DNA from: an uncultured Lachnospiraceae bacterium | Lineage (GTDB): Bacteria; Bacillota; Clostridia; Lachnospirales; Lachnospiraceae | Assembly (NCBI GenBank): GCA_900551235.1 | Contig: URUU01000063.1 | Span: forward strand, 1-8,734 | DNA length: 8,734 nt | Direction: 5' to 3' | Shown here: one piece after another, positions 7,106 to 8,734 of the stretch | Numbering within the stretch: position 1 is the first letter of the stretch | How the letters are laid out: the number at the start of each line of letters is the position of its first letter | The notes under the pieces: model-generated | The model's input: only the letters and a program-made list of their open reading frames with translations | Database searches by the model: none | Told to the model about the DNA's origin: nothing | Program-made: the position numbers and the translations under genes

Positions 7106-7124
7106 AAATAAGGAAGATTATAAT
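7096..7124 (+). promoter_or_regulatory. Sigma-A-type promoter of the beta-helix protein gene
   Basis: TTGTTT (7096-7101) and a perfect TATAAT (7119-7124) are 17 bp apart. Transcription would start near 7131, giving an A-rich leader of about 75 nt. The secreted protein gene can therefore be expressed independently of the genes upstream. Confidence 0.6.
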
Positions 7125-7162
7125 AAAAATAAATAAAAAAATCAAAAAAACAAAAGAAAAAT

Positions 7163-7194
7163 TGTGCAGAAATACAAGAAAGTATTACAGCACA
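7163..7194 (+). promoter_or_regulatory. Leader hairpin abutting the ribosome binding site
   Basis: TGTGC (7163-7167) pairs with GCACA (7190-7194), and AATAC (7171-7175) pairs with GTATT (7182-7186). The two stems are separated by a symmetric 3x3 internal loop and capped by a 6-nt A-rich loop. The stem ends exactly where the Shine-Dalgarno bases GGGAGG (7195-7200) begin. It may stabilise the mRNA 5' end or tune access to the ribosome binding site. No T run follows, so it is not a terminator. Confidence 0.35.
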
Positions 7195-7205
7195 GGGAGG
7201 AAAAA

Positions 7206-8627
7206 ATGAAAGCACGAAGATTAAAGAAACTTTTTATGGGCGCAGTACTTGCAGCTTCACTTACTTTTGTGGCTGGCAAGACACCTTTACTTCCGGTTGT
7301 CCAGGTACAGGCAGCCGGCATGCAGGATGTAGAATGGGATATGAGCGTAGATTTTGAAAAAGCATTCCAGAAAGCGTTGGATACGGCACGTTACAGCAAA
7401 GGCGGCAATACTATCTACCGCATCAAAATACCGGCAGGAACTTATAAGGCAGGCAGCTCTTTCAATGTGTACAGCAACACGTATATTGATATGGAAGGTG
7501 TTACGTTGGTTCGTACTTCCAGTGCTTCTATGTTTCGTTTCGGACGAAGCGCAGATGTCACCGGTATTTCCGGATATAGCGGATTTGAAAATATAACATT
7601 TCATGGCGGTACGATCGACGGGCAGGGTGCAGAGCATCCAAACTACACATCGACACTGATTCGGTTTGCACATTCCCAGAATGTGACACTTGAAAATATG
7701 GTACTGAAAAATACCAGCAATTCTCATCATATCGAATTTGCAGCATCCCAGAATGTGACGATCGATAACTGTGTATTTTCCGATTATCATGGAAAGAACA
7801 CCAGCAACAACGAGGCAGTCCAGATTGAAACACTGCATAAAAAGCATTTTGGCTCCTATGGTAAATATGACGAGACACCGAATAAAAATATAACCGTTAC
7901 AAACTGTACATTCCAGAATGTACAGCGTGGTATCGGTACCCATGCCGGAATCGTCGGATGCTATTTCAATGGCATGAAAATTGAAAATAATACCTTTATC
8001 AATATTCCTGGTTATGCGATCATTGCAACGAACTACATCAACAGCAGCATCCAGAACAACCAGATCCAGAACTGTGCATCCGGTATTCTGTTCCGTAATA
8101 TGGCGCTCACCTATTATCCGTCAGAAAAAGGCAATAAGAAAAAAATGCCGAAGATATCCAGTAATTCTGTGATCGCAAATAATACCATTGAGGTAACTGA
8201 CCGCAAGTACAAAAATGTAAATTATGGTATCCAGCTCTTTGGTGAGAACCGCACCAAAAAGAAAAGCGGTATTCCAAAAGGAGACTACCGTGTTTATGGT
8301 GTACAGGTATCCGGCAATGTGGTCAATCTGAAAAATGCAGCGTATGGTATCTGGCTGTATGGAACCGGAAATATCCGTGTGAACGGAAATGTAGTCAACA
8401 TGCAGATTCCAAAAGGAGTCAGAGGTAAATCAGGCGGAACCGGTATCCGCGTAATTTACAGTAAATCAAGCAAAGTATTTGGAAATACCGTAACGAATAC
8501 CTCATCAAACAAAAATAAAAAACTGTATCGTGGAATCGAACTGATCGGAAAGAAAGCCGGAAGTGCATCCAAGAATAGCTTTAGAGGATTTGTGAAAAAA
8601 CAGAGAACTGTAAAGCGTACCAAATAA
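7206..8627 (+). CDS. Secreted right-handed parallel beta-helix protein (pectate lyase-like fold)
   Basis: This 473-residue exported protein has a typical signal peptide: a KARRLKK basic start, a hydrophobic core at about 9-23, and likely cleavage after VQA or VQAA (residues 36-37). From about 90 onward, short rungs recur with patterns such as SQNVTLENMVLKN, SQNVTIDNCVF and KNITVTNCTF, a right-handed parallel beta-helix. Candidate functional residues are H174-H175, E203 and E208 (EAVQIE), D222-E223 (DETP) and H246 (GIGTHAG), clustered in successive rungs. TIDGQG (136-141) recalls GH28 polygalacturonases, but their NTD, DD and GHG motifs are not seen, so activity cannot be assigned; binding or cleavage of an acidic glycan is possible. 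There is no LPXTG or wall-binding repeat; the tail (KKQRTVKRTK) is very basic and could hold to anionic wall polymers. The start at 7206 follows AGGGAGG; the earlier GTG at 7164 lies in the leader hairpin. Confidence 0.85.
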   Translation: MKARRLKKLFMGAVLAASLTFVAGKTPLLPVVQVQAAGMQDVEWDMSVDFEKAFQKALDTARYSKGGNTIYRIKIPAGTYKAGSSFNVYSNTYIDMEGVTLVRTSSASMFRFGRSADVTGISGYSGFENITFHGGTIDGQGAEHPNYTSTLIRFAHSQNVTLENMVLKNTSNSHHIEFAASQNVTIDNCVFSDYHGKNTSNNEAVQIETLHKKHFGSYGKYDETPNKNITVTNCTFQNVQRGIGTHAGIVGCYFNGMKIENNTFINIPGYAIIATNYINSSIQNNQIQNCASGILFRNMALTYYPSEKGNKKKMPKISSNSVIANNTIEVTDRKYKNVNYGIQLFGENRTKKKSGIPKGDYRVYGVQVSGNVVNLKNAAYGIWLYGTGNIRVNGNVVNMQIPKGVRGKSGGTGIRVIYSKSSKVFGNTVTNTSSNKNKKLYRGIELIGKKAGSASKNSFRGFVKKQRTVKRTK

Positions 8628-8630
8628 GAA

Positions 8631-8668
8631 TTTACGGTGGTTTTAGAATGTGCAAAGGAATCCGTAAA
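8631..8668 (+). repeat. Inverted repeat just downstream of the beta-helix gene
   Basis: TTTACGG (8631-8637) and CCGTAAA (8662-8668) form a perfect 7-bp stem with a 24-nt loop. No T run follows on either strand, so it is not a standard terminator. It could act as an mRNA 3' stabiliser or be chance. Confidence 0.3.
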
Positions 8669-8725
8669 CAGAATAGAAGCAGCATGAATCAGAACGCCAG
8701 AACCTTCAGAAAGAAAATCTTCTGA
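8648..8725 (+). CDS. Doubtful 25-codon small reading frame
   Basis: An ATG at 8648 opens a 25-codon frame ending at TGA (8723-8725), with GGTGG (8636-8640) 7 nt upstream as a possible ribosome binding site. The peptide begins MCKGIRKQNRSS and ends RTFRKKIF; it is strongly basic with one cysteine and no membrane segment. I recognise no family. The frame is short enough to be chance, and the rest of 8628-8734 holds nothing else assignable. Confidence 0.15.
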   Translation: MCKGIRKQNRSSMNQNARTFRKKIF

Positions 8726-8734
8726 CCCCCTGCG

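Noticed and set aside
7206..8627. Calling the beta-helix protein a polygalacturonase because of TIDGQG
   Set aside because: The catalytic NTD, DD and GHG motifs of GH28 are not found, so only the fold is claimed.
8706..8725. Terminator at the right end (TCAGAA/TTCTGA)
   Set aside because: The stem is short with an 8-nt loop and is followed by CCCCC, not T residues, with no T run on the other strand either.

Overview
This 8.7 kb window reads as chromosomal DNA of a low-to-moderate GC Gram-positive anaerobe of the class Clostridia, most likely a gut Lachnospiraceae. The clues are strong purine-rich ribosome binding sites, occasional TTG starts, sigma-A-type promoters, and the gene order TIGR03960 radical SAM protein, TIGR03936 protein, RNase G. 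The genus cannot be fixed from sequence alone. All seven protein genes are on the + strand. No tRNA, rRNA, IS element, phage gene or CRISPR array was seen.

Left part (1-1030): an AT-rich leader carries a good promoter (140-168), then a DUF1275/YoaK-type membrane protein that starts at a TTG (241), closed by a clear intrinsic terminator (991-1029).

Centre (1060-4877): a strong extended -10 promoter drives a tightly overlapping trio. These are a two-domain radical SAM protein with an extra C-terminal cysteine cluster, its partner TIGR03936/DUF2344 protein (17-nt overlap), and a short RNase E/G-family ribonuclease (8-nt overlap, TTG start). The trio is known by co-occurrence, but the radical SAM and DUF2344 members have no established reaction. 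This is the best candidate in the window for an undescribed biochemical system, plausibly one acting on RNA or the ribosome.

Right of centre (4924-7064): two more same-strand genes follow with no convincing terminator between them: a cytoplasmic monoacylglycerol-lipase-like alpha/beta hydrolase and a FliB-type cysteine-rich lysine N-methylase. They may be read through from the trio. Both starts are preceded by almost the same 14-nt sequence. No flagellar gene is in the window.

Right end (7079-8734): a compact weak terminator/promoter module and an A-rich leader with a hairpin abutting the ribosome binding site introduce a secreted right-handed parallel beta-helix protein. It has a signal peptide, a very basic C-terminus and no visible wall anchor. 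The last 107 bases hold only a doubtful 25-codon reading frame and two small inverted repeats. Several gene starts here differ from the longest open frame; the reasons are given with each gene.
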